Shown here: positions 45,321 through 57,134 of the stretch, one piece after another | How positions within the stretch are numbered: position 1 is the stretch's first letter | Layout: each line of letters opens with the position of its first letter | Source: Bombyx mori | Lineage: Eukaryota; Arthropoda; Insecta; Lepidoptera; Bombycidae | Direction of reading: 5' to 3' | Length of the DNA stretch: 64,000 nucleotides | Assembly: GCF_030269925.1 (NCBI RefSeq) | Contig: NC_085131.1 | Location: 5,131,501 to 5,195,500 of the forward strand | Program-made: the position numbers and the translations under genes | Notes under the pieces: model-generated | Told to the model about the DNA's origin: nothing | Database searches by the model: none | What the model saw: the letters and a program-made list of their open reading frames with translations, nothing else

Positions 45321-46308
45321 AGAGTTTGTAACTATTTATTTCAAACTAAAATGTATTTTATCGTTTTAGTTACACAATAACCTTAAATGCTATTTGTTGC
45401 CAGGGCGGCAATAAAAGAGCAGTATCCTTCGTGCACCCGAACTCTGGAAATAAGTTCTAGTTTTAAGTCAAGTAATTAAACATTGAACAACTAATTGCAG
45501 GACTGGCTCACCTCTCTCTAAGTACATTTTAACGAAGCGTCGAGTGTAGTAATATTTTGAAGCTAAATTTACGTTGTTCAATACAAAGCGCAGATCCTAC
45601 GGTAGAGATTGTTTGTAAGGTTTTTTTTTATCACAGTTTGAAAGTTTCCTACAGTGAACCAGTCACTCGTTCTGGCTTGCAAAGCATCTGAGATTCCACC
45701 TCGCTTACCAATTGATAAACAAACGACTGCTCCCATAGAATTATAATAAATAATTTCTTGTCTCTTTGAATGTGTTTTATCGAGATTTGAATTCACAGAT
45801 TACTTTAAAACGCACGTTTATAAGAATATCTATAATTTTTTTCTTCAATGAAATCTCTAAAACATAATTCAATATTCAAACGACATTTAAATTCGTCCCG
45901 TCATCAGAGATTAGCGTGCACAAACGTTAGTCTATATAATAAACATATAAAATACGTTTAAATGTTTTTATTTATTGTATCTATCAACTTCACTCTTGTC
46001 TTGCGCATAACAACTACATACGTAACTGTGTCTTTAGAATGAATGAATTTCATGACGGACGTTAGCCATATAAGGCTTAGGCGTAGATTTTTGTATCTTC
46101 TTAAACATATTCAATTATTTTGTGTGTGTGCTTGCACTGAACTACTACAGTATTCCTCAACGTTCGAACCCTAACTGTAATTATTAAATTGATTAACAAT
46201 TGCACCTCCTCTGTGGCGAAGCGATTAGATTCTAGGCTTTCTGTTCAGAGCAGGAACAAGTCTGTCAGGCCTAGTACTAAGTCAATAAAAAGACCAACAT
46301 TATCAAAT
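45321..46308. other. unassigned AT-rich DNA
   Basis: No gene or element recognised. Confidence 0.5.
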
Positions 46309-46733
46309 ACTAGCTTTTGCCTGCGACTTCGTTCGCGTGAAATAGTTCACAGATAATGCTTTATTTTAGAACAAATTCGGTCAGCATAAAACTTTATAGT
46401 GAACCGACCTTAACATATAGACATATGCTGTCGCGAACTTCTTTTTAGATCTTTTGAAGGGGAAGAATTCTGTCATACATTGTTTTAGCGAAACTAATTG
46501 TTTCTGCAGCGCACGCAGCGAAAGCTCTCAATAGGGAAAAAAACTCCGATTTTGAAACATTCTTTATTGGTGCTCCACTTTTATTGGTCTCAGCGTGATG
46601 TTATATAGCTTATATATAGCCTTCCTCGATAAATGGGCTATCTAACACTGAAAGAATTCGAATCGGACCATTAGTTCCTGAGATTAGCGCGTTCAAACAA
46701 TCAAACTCTTCAGCTTTATAATATTAGTATAGA
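46309..46733 (+). mobile_element. CTAG-headed short repeat, family C
   Basis: Starts ACTAGCTTTTGCCTGCGACT and ends TTATAATATTAGTATAGAT. Longest of the three related copies (36401, 46309, 56120). Confidence 0.88.
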
Positions 46734-46977
46734 TATTGGAGCCGGTTGAAATAGCGGATGGAAGCAAATTGCTGTATTGTACTGTTTTTCGATTCTCGCC
46801 AACCCTAACACGGGTTACCTGTATGTAACTAATCCACAGGAAAAGTTCCGGCTTTCATTACGATCGGGCGCGCGGAAAACGTGTGGAATCAGTTTTGAAA
46901 GGATTTTCGTTCACGTTCCATTTCTAGCATTTAATGGCGCAAAACTAGCGATTTCGAGATTTCGCTAATTTATTTTT
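46734..46977. other. unassigned DNA
   Basis: Nothing recognised. Confidence 0.5.
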
Positions 46978-47402
46978 GAAGTGAAACTTCTTTAGAATCG
47001 TTGTGATGTAATTTCAAACTCTATGGAACGAAAAAATGAAACGAAAATTAGATAGAACCCATTATACGTGAAGTTAAAATATCAATTCACAGAGGGCACT
47101 ACGTCATACTATAAAAGATGATTTAGAATTATTTCTATTTAATTTGTTATCAACAGATGCCGCTGCACGTACTTCCAACAATTCCTGAATCGCAGTGACG
47201 AGATGTTACACAGTTGATTGATGTTCTCGTATTTCTCTTGTTAAATCATATTTACCTGGCGAAGAGATACCGTGATCATGCAGGCCGTTCCCCCAGAGTG
47301 AGGCTGCTCCGTTACGCTGCGGAGTGGTTGGTGGTTGCCCCTTGGGATTATTCTTATTTTTATAAGTTTCACTTCTACCGTGTGTGACTTGCACACACAC
47401 AC
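46978..47402. mobile_element. GAAGTGAAACTTC element, copy 1
   Basis: The left end GAAGTGAAACTTCTTTAGAA is inverted at the right end as AAGTTTCACTTC (47364-47375), followed by a CGTGTGTGACTTGCACAC segment. A second copy at 56773-57134 shares both ends and an internal block (ATACGTGAAGTTAAAATATC, ATTCACAGAGGGC). In this copy much of the interior is replaced by sequence that includes a U1 snRNA pseudogene. No transposase. Confidence 0.75.
47248..47356 (+). pseudogene. U1 snRNA pseudogene, 3'-truncated
   Basis: The segment starts ATATTTACCTGGCG, one substitution away from the U1 5' end that pairs with 5' splice sites (ATACTTACCTGGCG). Next come CCGTGATCATGCAGG (stem-loop I, the U1-70K site, normally GATCAYGAAGG) and GAGTGAGGCT (47296-47305, conserved between loops I and II). 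A GC-rich hairpin follows in which the U1A loop ATTGCAC has become GTTACGC, then GATTATTC (47346-47353) as in insect U1. The Sm site and last stem-loop are absent. The altered loops and missing 3' end indicate a dead copy. I see no snRNA promoter upstream. Confidence 0.78.
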
Positions 47403-48039
47403 ATTTTTATTCGTTCTAAATTCTCTGACATAGTTTCGATCGTCTAGAAAACGAACAGCTCTTCAGAAGACTGTCACGCTCAGTTTGAGAGGTTACCAAG
47501 AAAAACATATCTTTCACATCATTGATTGATTCGAGCCTTGTTTGAGCTCATTGTTTACAACTTACACATGTTACGTTACATACGTTATTTTACTTAAGTA
47601 CGATATTCTTGCAATTACAAATAAATTCTACCGCCTAGCGTTAGGTTTCCCCAAGTTTACGATACACGTGCCTGTTTGGAAGTACTCCAACAACCCGATT
47701 CGTAAACTGAAAGCAGAAAGCTCGTGGAATACTAATGATGGTAATTCAGAACTAACAGGGTAATGTTCAGAACCGCATTATTACATCTATAAAATCGATT
47801 CCTGCGAGAAATAACAACAACGCGTAGATCACTGTTTGGCAGCGGACCAAGCGTCGGCCATAAGGCGGATCCGACTCATCGTTTACTCAACTCATTTCGC
47901 GAGAACTCAATATTAATGAGTTTCTAAGATTAAATAAGTACCTATATAACAGATTTTAATTGTCGACTAAGAGAAACAAGCTTAGATAACAACTAGTCTT
48001 AAGCTGATACTAAGCTTTGGTCGTCATGGGAAGGATAAG
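47403..48039. other. unassigned DNA
   Basis: Nothing recognised. Confidence 0.5.
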
Positions 48040-48360
48040 AATGAGGCTCCCAATGTACTCGTATCCAATGTCGTCAATCTAATCTAAATGCCTATGCCGA
48101 TGCACAGATCCCGTAGATAGGCACCATTTTTTCTAATGAAATACGTACTTAGCTTACGTATGTATGTACTTACGAATGAGTTTCACGATGAAGAAATAAC
48201 ATCGTGTAATAAAAATTAATATCCGCAAAAAAACAACATGAGTACCTAATTACTATGCAATTAAGAATTAGACCTAAAGTTTGCAGCTGGGTGACGATAT
48301 TTATATTGTGACGTCAATGAGCTTCGGAGAATTCTCTGTTCTGGGTGGGGCTTTAGCCAT
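48040..48360 (+). mobile_element. degenerate Bm1 remnant with middle segment
   Basis: GATCCCGTAGATAGGCACCA, CTAATGAAATACGTACTTAG and AACATCGTGTAATAAAAATT match the Bm1 head/middle in order. The body is almost unrecognisable apart from GTGACGTCAATGAGCTTC and a terminal GCCATCTGAAC. Confidence 0.65.
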
Positions 48361-48409
48361 CTGAACAGTTAAAACAAATAAACAAAAATATATAGAAAGG
48401 TATTAAAAT

Positions 48410-48739
48410 TTGTTTTGTATTGTTTTGTACCGCATGTTCCATGGGGAATGCTCTGAGGAATTATTCGAGATGATACCAACGTCTCGTTTTTACCATCGCA
48501 CCGCCCGCCACCGGAGTAGAGTTCATCCATACTACCTGGAGCCACTGCGGTCATCCACAGTGCGTTTCCAGAGATCTTTTTTGCCACGTACCATCCGGCT
48601 ATGGAATGAGCTCCCCTCCACGGTGTTTCCCGAGCGCTATGACATGTCCTTCTTCAAACGAGGCTTGTGGAGAGTATTAAGCGGTAGGCAGCGGCTTGGC
48701 TCTGCCCTTGGCATTGCTGAAGTCCATGGGCGACGGTAA
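48410..48739 (+). pseudogene. LINE reverse transcriptase protein, extreme C-terminus
   Basis: A 109-codon frame contains RSFLPRTIRLWNELP (residues 55-69), then VFPERYDMSFFKRGL (72-86). RLWN.LP...FP...D...FK is the conserved C-terminal signature of many arthropod LINE proteins, placed after the reverse transcriptase. The polymerase itself is missing. The first 10 or so codons may be flanking sequence. This is a relic and not a host gene. Confidence 0.87.
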
Positions 48740-48800
48740 CCACTCACCGTCAGGTGGGCCGTATGCTCGTCTGCCTACAAAGGCAATAAAAAAAAAAAAA
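48418..48800 (+). mobile_element. LINE 3' end (RLWNELP family), best copy
   Basis: Longest representative in the window of the family also seen at 2893, 14039, 26494, 42446 and 57870. It has a C-terminal coding segment, a short UTR with one copy of GGTAGGCAGCGGCTTGGCTC, the GTGGGCCGTATGCTCGTC block and a poly(A) tail. 5'-truncated, with no clear target duplication. Confidence 0.9.
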
Positions 48801-51199
48801 AAACTCGCAAACAGTAGCAGTAGACACATGAAAATAATCTTATAACTAGCTTTTTTATTAATATTTATTCAGGATACCCTTAATCAGGTGAAGGCATACT
48901 TCAGGTAAAACCGTTAATCCTTATTCGAGGCCATATGTATCCAGTTTGTCCTCCGAAGTCCATGTGATGCAATCCTACCATCTGGTATGGGGTCTTGCTG
49001 TGTATCGTTTTCCCCTGGACCACTATAAGAAGTAAAGTTAAAAGCAATGAACAATTTAAGCAATTTATACACCAAAAATAACACCAGATAAGCACTTGGT
49101 TCTCGCAAGCTCGTCCCTAAAAATAGTCCTGTTTTAGATCATTTATTTCTCAAAAACAGCAACTTGTATAGTTCACTTAGATCGCGATAACAATAATTAA
49201 AATAAACATTTAGAAAGAAAAAAAACTGAATCTGAGAACTTACGATCGTGTAGTGTGAATTATTGTCTTCCTTAAATATCTCTAGTGACGATAATTAATC
49301 TCTTTTTAAACGATAGTAGAAATTATGTTTACTAAAATTATATACTTAATTTGAAATCGTAACTTAACATACAAAAATATCACAGCACAAAGAAAAAGTT
49401 GCAAGCAAAAAAAAAAAAAAAACAACCATAATTTTTATGCCAAACATCTGAGACGTAACTCTAAAGACGGGTCTTATGTTAAAGGTTATAAAGTAAACAA
49501 CAAAGTAAAAGGCAGCTTGATAAAACCGGGGCTTTCATATACAGCAGACTAAATAGATAATTTACTTGAATTCGCGAGAGGATTTGAGCCAGGGTCGACG
49601 TCGTGAATCAATGAATGACACACACACGTACGTATTTGCCAACGTATTCGCAATTGTGTTGTCAATTATTAAAAGGATCGATGGCCAATGTGTATTTTTA
49701 AATACCTAATAAGAAGAAAAAAAAACAAATTCTGTTTTTTCTAATCCATACTTCTTTTCTTCTTTTCTAAATTCAAATATGAATACATAAAATTTTCAAA
49801 CCAAAGAATATTAAGGAGCGTACTGAAAATAATCCTGTCTACCGGAGTGTTTACCCGGAAGGTCGATTAACCTAAACGAAATTCAGTAATAAATCCAATC
49901 CAGGGTACTAAGAAAAGCTCTCTCCATTTGATTTTTACCTCTGCCTCGAGCCCCTGAATCAGTGATCCGCAACGTTTCTGATTGGATAAAGGGTTCCGTA
50001 CTGAATTCGAGAGCTGAGTGCAGGGCTCTGTCGGTCTTTACATCGCCGAATTATTTATTATGTTGTATACGAATAAGTTTCCGGAGATGTTTTCCTGGGG
50101 TAGTACGTATCGAAGGGATTATTTATTGGGAAAATATGGAAGCCCCTTGCAACTTGCCGAGGATTTAGTGGTTCAGAATACTTTTTCTTATAATACATAT
50201 TTTTTTCTTTCTGTTTATCTGTTTGATCTCTTTGTGGTTTCAGTTTGGGCTTAAATTAAGAATACGTCGTACTGTGAGTTACATTCTTTTGATCATTACA
50301 CGCGTATTTCAAAATACCCTGATTCGAACTGATCGATCAGCAATTCGGTGACGTCACACAAAACAATAAAATAAACTCGATGACGAAACCACTTGTCCCA
50401 ATTAAACACAACGATTTAGTTTCATGTCTCATTCCTTCCGTCAAAGAGTGGGCCCGGTGCCAAGGTGCTACTAAAATATGGCTGTCATTTGTAAAGATAG
50501 CGACAACACACTAAACTACGCTGTATTATGATATTGCACAAGATGTAGTACATGTTAAATGTAAGGAACAATCTCGAGGTCGTTCCAAAATATACGGTTT
50601 AAATTTAAGTAATCTATATTTGTAAGACGCGAAATTTGAAAAAAATACGAAATCATTTTCTGATGTTTTTTTTTCTTCTTTTTTTACTTGCAACACTGTC
50701 TTTGTCGTGGGTATGAATTATTGTTATATCTACAATTCTGAAATACATAATTGTGCATAAATACAGTGTAAATAGCGTTTTGTAATTAAATGGATTAACG
50801 GCTGTGAAATCAGGTTAATAAATATGTTAGAAGTCATTAGAGATTTCGCAAGCCGACGCTGCCTAATCCGCCTAGATCCATAGAAAGTCATAAATCGATT
50901 TTATGAGACGCTCCGCAGAATATTTTGAGGGTAATTATGGAAGACAAAGATTGAGAGACAAAATCCATTATCGTCTACGAAAAATCTTAGTGTCATTTAA
51001 CTACATATCTATTCCGGTCCGATCGCCCAAACGGAATGCGTTCCAAGCTAAAATCAGCTGTCGAGCTTTAACTCATGTTGCCGCCCACGCAAATTTTACG
51101 TCTTGTTGCCCGTGGCTATATTCACTGTTATATTTTTTAATATAACTAGAATCTTCACTAGAATTAAAAGAGTTAAATTTATTTATTTTATTTCTGACA
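48801..51199. other. unassigned AT-rich DNA
   Basis: About 2.4 kb without a recognised gene or element, the longest such stretch in the window. Short frames (48901-49108 minus, 49962-50254 plus, 50903-51145 plus) overlap in alternative frames and show no motif. A poly(A) run lies at about 49408-49422. Confidence 0.5.
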
Positions 51200-51578
51200 A
51201 GCGGCCCGCTCCGGTTCCGCTCGGATCTTTAAGAAAAAATTCAACGATATTTGACGTTGCTTTTTTTTTTAAATAAAAGAACACTTATTGCGGCATAACT
51301 GTAATAGTTGGACATATTATGCTGTCACGACACTTTTTGTAAATAATAATGTGTTCGAATATTTTAGGTAATTTTTTTACACCTTGGGTTACATTATTGG
51401 AGTTTTAGTAAGGATCCCTAGTTTTTTTCAAAAAATATTATAGCCTATTTCACTCAGGAATAGTGTAGCTTTCAAACAGTGAAAGAATTTTTCAAATCTG
51501 TTGAGTAGTTTCGGAACCTATTCAATACAAACAAACAAACAAATCTTTGCTCTTTATAATATTATTATAGTATAGATT
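51200..51578 (+). mobile_element. CTAG-headed-type short repeat, family C
   Basis: Begins AGCGGCCCGCTCCGGTTCCG (CTAG lost), contains GTTGAGTAGTTTCGGAACCT and (AAAC)n, and ends TTATAATATTATTATAGTATAGATT. Confidence 0.83.
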
Positions 51579-52047
51579 GTAGATGTGCATTGGTACTATT
51601 AAAGAGATTCTAACGAAAATTAGTCTGTCATATCAGAGAATTTTGCCTAGATTTTATTTATTTAATCTCGAATTTTCTCGTTGTGATTTAGTAATGACTT
51701 GTCACAGTGCTCGGGATACACAGTGGAAGAAGGGTTTCCACATCAAAACCGGATGGTACGCGGCAAGAATTATCGTTACTCTTTTAAAAACAACTTAGAT
51801 TGGCATAGTTATTTCAGGTAGCTAGGAGAAACGCTTGGTGGTATAAATCAGGGTGGAAGATATTGGGCCGCGCTGCATATCTGTAATGTGGATTGACCAG
51901 ATGAAGGCTGCAGCGGGTTGACTTCTTCACGTAAGCACTAGACGTGCGAAGATAGGAAGGAGATGCCCCGAGTTGAAAACTCGTCACTGAAAACATGATG
52001 GTCAAAGCCAAGAATGTAGCTACAAAGTAGAAGGATGCATTCTATGA
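51579..52047. other. unassigned DNA
   Basis: Nothing recognised. Confidence 0.5.
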
Positions 52048-52168
52048 TTGATCGACTGTAAATTATTCTCTAAATTATTACAGTCGATCTATTATCTATT
52101 ATCTTTATCTATTAAGATTATCTATTAGATCTTTATCTATTAAGATCGACTGTAAATTATTACAGTCC
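52048..52168. repeat. inverted and direct short-repeat cluster
   Basis: GATCGACTGTAA at 52050 is inverted as TTACAGTCGATC (52078-52089). After a (TATC/ATCT)n stretch the motif returns at 52143 as the compact palindrome GACTGTAAATTATTACAGTC. Confidence 0.88.
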
Positions 52169-52757
52169 ATACTAAGATTCCATACTTTATAGAACGCTCT
52201 GCATATAACAACGGTATCAAACGTGTTACATCTATAATTGACCGGGTATTTAACAGAGGATGAGGATATAAGGAGTCTTCATAACCTCTAGCTACTTCCT
52301 TAAGAGAAATTCCTCCCTTAGTCCTGCACAGCTATGTATCCTCTCCTCGATTATCCTTCCCAAAATAAATCTATCATTCAGACTCTAATATTACTGATGG
52401 TATGGCCTTTTTCAAATCCCTACACGCTACATCCGCATCTATTTTTACCGCAGAACTGTCACGCTTACTTAAAATATCAAAACAAGTATTATTATAAAAT
52501 ACGATTTAAGCTTGAGCTTTATGTACCAAAATTAGTAGTGTGATATTCACATTGGGATGCGTATGGACACTGGAACTCGTAATCTGGCCTACCCGCTTAG
52601 CGCAATAAAATTCGAATATCACCTGAATAAATCTTCAAAACCCTCGAAATATAAAATTGCAAATACAATCAGATTTATTGATACCATTCAAAATAAGTTA
52701 CGTTTTCATTGAATGACCAGTCTTCTGAGTGACAGGATCCTCTTTCACTTCAGAGGC
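52169..52757. other. unassigned DNA
   Basis: Nothing recognised. Confidence 0.5.
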
Positions 52758-53012
52758 TTTTTATTTATTTATTGCTTAGATGTGTGAAGGAGCTCACAGC
52801 TCACCTGGTGTAAAGTGGTTACTGGAACCCATAGACATCTACAACGTAAATGCAAGGTGGGTGGGTACCTTGAGACATGAGTTCTTAATTCTCAGTATAG
52901 TTACAACGGCTGGCCCACCCTTCAAACTGAAACGCATTACTGCGTCACGGCAGAAAGAGGTGGGGTGGTGGTACCTACTCGTGCGGACTCACAAGAGGTC
53001 TTACCACCAATA
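52758..53012 (-). mobile_element. Bm1 SINE, 5'-truncated
   Basis: Minus-strand headless copy ending at TTATTGGTGGTAAGACC, the common truncation point. Contains a local change AAATGCAAGGTGGGTGGGTA, where the short segment complementary to CCCACC is inverted relative to other copies. Confidence 0.93.
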
Positions 53013-53083
53013 AAAACTATCCCTTCATGTAGCATGTACATAGCTGTGTCATTTATGACGTTGCTTCCATTTGTAAAATATCA

Positions 53084-53507
53084 TCTATATATACGTGAAG
53101 CAAAAACTTTGTATCCCTTTTTGCGAAAATTGCGCTGACGGAGGAGTATGAAATTTTCCACACTTATAAAGAATATAGAGAAGAAGTGCACAATGCTAAT
53201 AGTTTTTTAAATAATGCATAAAAGATGCATAAAATCAATAAAGAAAACATCACACACACTACATACCATGTATTTGACGCACACACGCATGCATACTATT
53301 TATTGTCAAACCTTTGTTCTTGACGTCTGTGGTCAATTTGAGAATAGATTAAATATTGTTTGTCATTATTAATATTTTTTTATAGTGTCGCCTTGGCGAA
53401 ATTTGTGATTATAGAAGTATAAAATACAATCATAATAGTGTACAAACTTACAATTCCAATTAATTATTATAGTCGAATTTCGACTACTGCGGGACCTTTA
53501 GTATTGG
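53084..53507 (-). mobile_element. CTAG-headed short repeat, family A
   Basis: Minus-strand copy from the ACTAAAGGTCCCGCAGTAGT head to the ATCTATATATACGTGAAG tail. Confidence 0.9.
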
Positions 53508-54493
53508 ATAGTTGGTGTAGAGTTAAAACGAAAGAATTGACTGTAAATTAAGCCTTTTTAATAGTAAGCAAGCACATGTACGTTAGACAAACAAAATGAA
53601 GAACTTATAAACAGAGTGTTGTTTTATTTTAAATAAACCGTCGCACTATTTATAGGAAGCTTTATGAAGCGATTTGGAATCGACAACGACTCGGCACGAG
53701 ATAAAGGACACAAAGGTCCATTCAAGGCCGGACGGAATTGTGTTGAATTAATTTATGTCTCTGTTTTGTTTTGTCGCATTGTTTTCGATACAATTTCCTC
53801 TGAATAAACATGACCGTTAGGTCGGCATGAAAAAAATCAGTAAAAGTTAATTAAAGCTTGAATCAATTTAGTTGCATTACCAGTGAGCTCCGCTTTAAGA
53901 TTAGAATGTGTGGGCCTAAGCTCGTGGAAGCTAAAAATCTTTATCTTCGTCGTTTTTCGTATATCTAATTTGGAAAATGAATATATTACTCTATATTTTA
54001 TAACGATATTATTCCTTTCCAAAAGTTTACTAGTTTAGAAATTTTCCAAATATTCCAGGCAACCTTTCCAATTTTTATCCCGTAAAAAAACCTTGTTCAG
54101 ACCATCGCAAACATTAAAAATCAAAGGCCAAGCCGTCGAGCTTTTCTTAAGCAATATGCTCTCCGACAAACCGAATAAAATATTTCATTACTATAATACA
54201 AATTCCGATAGACATTCGTTTACAAGTAAAAACTCGAACAGAAACAGCACCAAAAAATTGGCATTCGATAAACATTAACGAACTAACAAACTTACGGCTG
54301 TCATAAGTGTTTTGACGTGCTCTTAGAAAACCAGACGAATCGAAAACAAACATAAATTTCATTATAGCGCTGTTCGAAATGAAACAGTCCATACAACATG
54401 AAAAATTCCAATTGTAGTTGACTTAGTCAATTGACTGTTAGACATTTAAATTTAAAACTAAAATTATAATTAAGTTTAAGAATAATAATGACT
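53508..54493. other. unassigned DNA
   Basis: No gene or element recognised. Confidence 0.5.
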
Positions 54494-54888
54494 ACTAGAG
54501 GTGCCGCAGTAGTCGAAATTCGACTATAATTAATCGGAATTGTAAGTTTGTATACTATTATGATTGTATTTTATACTACATCATAAAAAATATTAACAAA
54601 GACAAACAATATTTAATCTATTCTCAATTTGACAACAGACGTCAAGAACAAAAGTTTGACAATAAATAGTATGCATGCGTGTGTGCGTCAAATACATGGT
54701 ATATAGTGTGGTGTAATGTTTTCTTTATTGATTTAATGTATCTTTTATGCATTATTTTAAAAAAATATTAGCATTGTGCACTTCTTCTCTATATACTCTA
54801 TAAGTGTGGAAAATTTCATACTCCTCCGTCCGCGCAATTTTCGTAAAAAGGGATACAAAGTTTTTGCTTCACGTATTAATATATAGAT
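54494..54888 (+). mobile_element. CTAG-headed short repeat, family A
   Basis: Starts ACTAGAGGTGCCGCAGTAGT and ends CACGTATTAATATATAGAT. Collinear with the other copies, with a deletion after ATTTTATACTA. Confidence 0.9.
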
Positions 54889-55303
54889 TTCATTATTCCA
54901 CTTTAGTCCTGTCAAATCTATAATTTAATGAAGACTATGATGAGATCGTACCATTTTTGTCGAAATAGCACGAATTTCTAAAATAATTTATTATGACATA
55001 AAATAATTAAAGCTACTGGTATAAAATTTTATAACTTGTTATTGTGGTCTCAATCTAGAATAGCATCATCCAATCACTTCTCGGGGGTATCGTAAAAGGT
55101 GACTAAAGGATTCGCTGGACATATAGGCAGTGTTCGTTGATTACATTATATGAGATTATTACCATCGCCCGCATTTACCAGTGATAGGCCGTATTCTGAT
55201 TCCCCATGGGTATGTACTGCCATATTGTTTAATTTTGCGTTGGCAATGGGATAGCTCTTATATAATACTGTAGAAATTTCGACCTTATGCTTTATATTTT
55301 GAG
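54889..55303. other. unassigned DNA
   Basis: CTTCTCGGGGGTATCGTAAA at about 55078-55097 and the following stretch look less random but I cannot assign them. Confidence 0.45.
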
Positions 55304-55743
55304 AAGTCGTTGTGGCCTAAAGGATAAGACGTCCGGTGCATTCGTACGTAGCGATGCATCGGTGTTCGAATCCCGCAGGCGGGTACCAATTTTTCAAATG
55401 AAATACGTACTCAACAAATGTTCACGATTGACTTCCACGGTGAAGGAATAACATCGTGTAATAAAAATCAAACCCGCAAAATTATAATTTGCGTAATCAC
55501 TGGTGGTAGGACATCTTGGGAGTCCACACGGGTACGTACCACCACCCCGCCTATTTCCGCCGTGAAGCAGTAATGCGTTTCGGTTCGAAGGGTGGGGTAG
55601 CCGTTGTAACTATACTGAGATCTTAGAACTTATATCTCGAGGTGGGTGGCGCATTTACGTTGTAGATGTCTATAGGCTCCAGTAACCACTTAACACCAGG
55701 TGGGCTGTGAGCTCGTTCATCCATCTAAGCAATAAAAAAAAAA
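55304..55743 (+). mobile_element. Bm1 SINE, full length
   Basis: Complete copy. A-box region GTGGCCTAAAGGATAAGACG, B-box GGTGTTCGAATCC, middle segment with TTCCACGGTGAAGGAATAAC, body, and an A-tail after ATCTAAGCAAT. This is the cleanest head-to-tail example in the window and the best internal reference for the others. Confidence 0.97.
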
Positions 55744-56119
55744 TATACTCGGGTTAAATCATGTTTGTGATGTTTGAGTTCTAGCAACGTTAATTACGTA
55801 GTAAAGGTGTTAACTTGCAAATGAGACATAATTACAAGCAGAAAAAAAAACGTTTACGCTTATGTCCGATTTAATTAATTTTTAGATTCAGTTTAGTTTG
55901 CAATTTCAAAGACTAGCTATAAAAAATTCTCATTTAAGATACAACTCTATAGACCGTCTTATAGGAAGTGGTTCATGCCGTGCATACAATCTAACAATGC
56001 CAGGAATACGGTGAAGCCAGTACCTAACGCTTTGGCCCGTTTTATAACCTAGGCTGAAAACAATGTGCATAGCTCTCGCATTAACGGTTAAGGGGAATTT
56101 ATATCACAAATATAGCATA
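55744..56119. other. unassigned DNA with a possible LINE-tail remnant
   Basis: At about 55955-56015 GCAATGCC-like and GTGAAGCCAGTACCTA segments suggest a very old minus-strand tail of the RLWNELP-type LINE. Otherwise nothing recognised. Confidence 0.4.
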
Positions 56120-56453
56120 ACTAGCTTTTTCCCGCGACTTCGTCCGCATGGAATAAGTACTTTGGCATAACGCTAAATTTTACCCCCCACGTCATTTATG
56201 TAGAAAGAGAAAATATTTTTGAATTATAGAATGGTGAGGAGCTATTTAAACCCCTATTTTGGAACATTCTTTATTAGTGCTCCACTTGTATTGGTCTTAC
56301 CGTGTTATATAGCCTATAGCCTTCCTCAATAAATGAGCTATCTAACACTGAAAGAATTTTTCAAATCAGACCAGTATGTAGTTCCTGAGATTAGTTCAAA
56401 CAACTAGCGTTCAGACAAACAAACTCTTCAGCTTTATAATATTAGTATAAGAT
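56120..56453 (+). mobile_element. CTAG-headed short repeat, family C
   Basis: Starts ACTAGCTTTTTCCCGCGACT and ends TTATAATATTAGTATAAGAT. Near-collinear with 46309 and with the reverse of 36401. Confidence 0.88.
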
Positions 56454-56772
56454 TATGATAAAAGCTATCTCTTGAACCAGCTTTCAAAGAATGCAAAGAC
56501 TTATAATAATATTAGGTACGTTCCATTAGCTGGTGGTACTATGGAGATGACGAATTCTTGAGAATACGGCGTAAAGTTGTAAAGTTTCATTCTTACTTCT
56601 GTTGGACTTGAAGATAAATAATCACTGAAATCATTACCATTGCGATATACATTGACGAACTATGTCACCGAAACTTATTGCATTTGGTCGACATTATTTC
56701 ACTTACAATACAATTAAAATTTTAATTTACCCACAATTTGTTTACGATTTTAGTTTTATTAAACAAAGTATT
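56454..56772. other. unassigned DNA
   Basis: Nothing recognised. Confidence 0.5.
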
Positions 56773-57134
56773 GAAGTGAAAACTTCTTTAGAATCGTTGT
56801 GATTTCAAACCGGATGCAACGGAAAAAACGACAGGTAAGAGACACAAATACAAAAATGTGTAGGATGAAGCCAGCAAAGAATGAGACAGAAATATACATA
56901 CTATTTAATACAGCGCCATCTGTGAGATTTTTTAATACTAACGTGTGTATGAAAGCTCTTGTAGTGAATTTTAATTTAGGATTATACGTGAAATTAAAAT
57001 ATCAATTCACAGAGGGCGCTACCTTACAATTATTTACTAATGACAAAATTTTACATATACTTAAGACGTTTAGGATAATTGTATTTTAATTTTGGAAGGT
57101 TTCACTTCTACCTCGTGTGAATTGCACACATTTT
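56773..57134. mobile_element. GAAGTGAAACTTC element, copy 2
   Basis: Left end GAAGTGAAAACTTCTTTAGA, right end AAGGTTTCACTTC then CGTGTGAATTGCACACA. It shares both ends and the ATTCACAGAGGGCGCTAC block with copy 1 at 46978. A 96-codon plus frame covers most of it but is not kept in copy 1, so it is probably not coding. Confidence 0.75.

Noticed and set aside
47248..47356. Functional U1 snRNA gene
   Set aside because: Stem-loop I and II protein sites are altered, and the Sm site and 3' stem-loop are missing.
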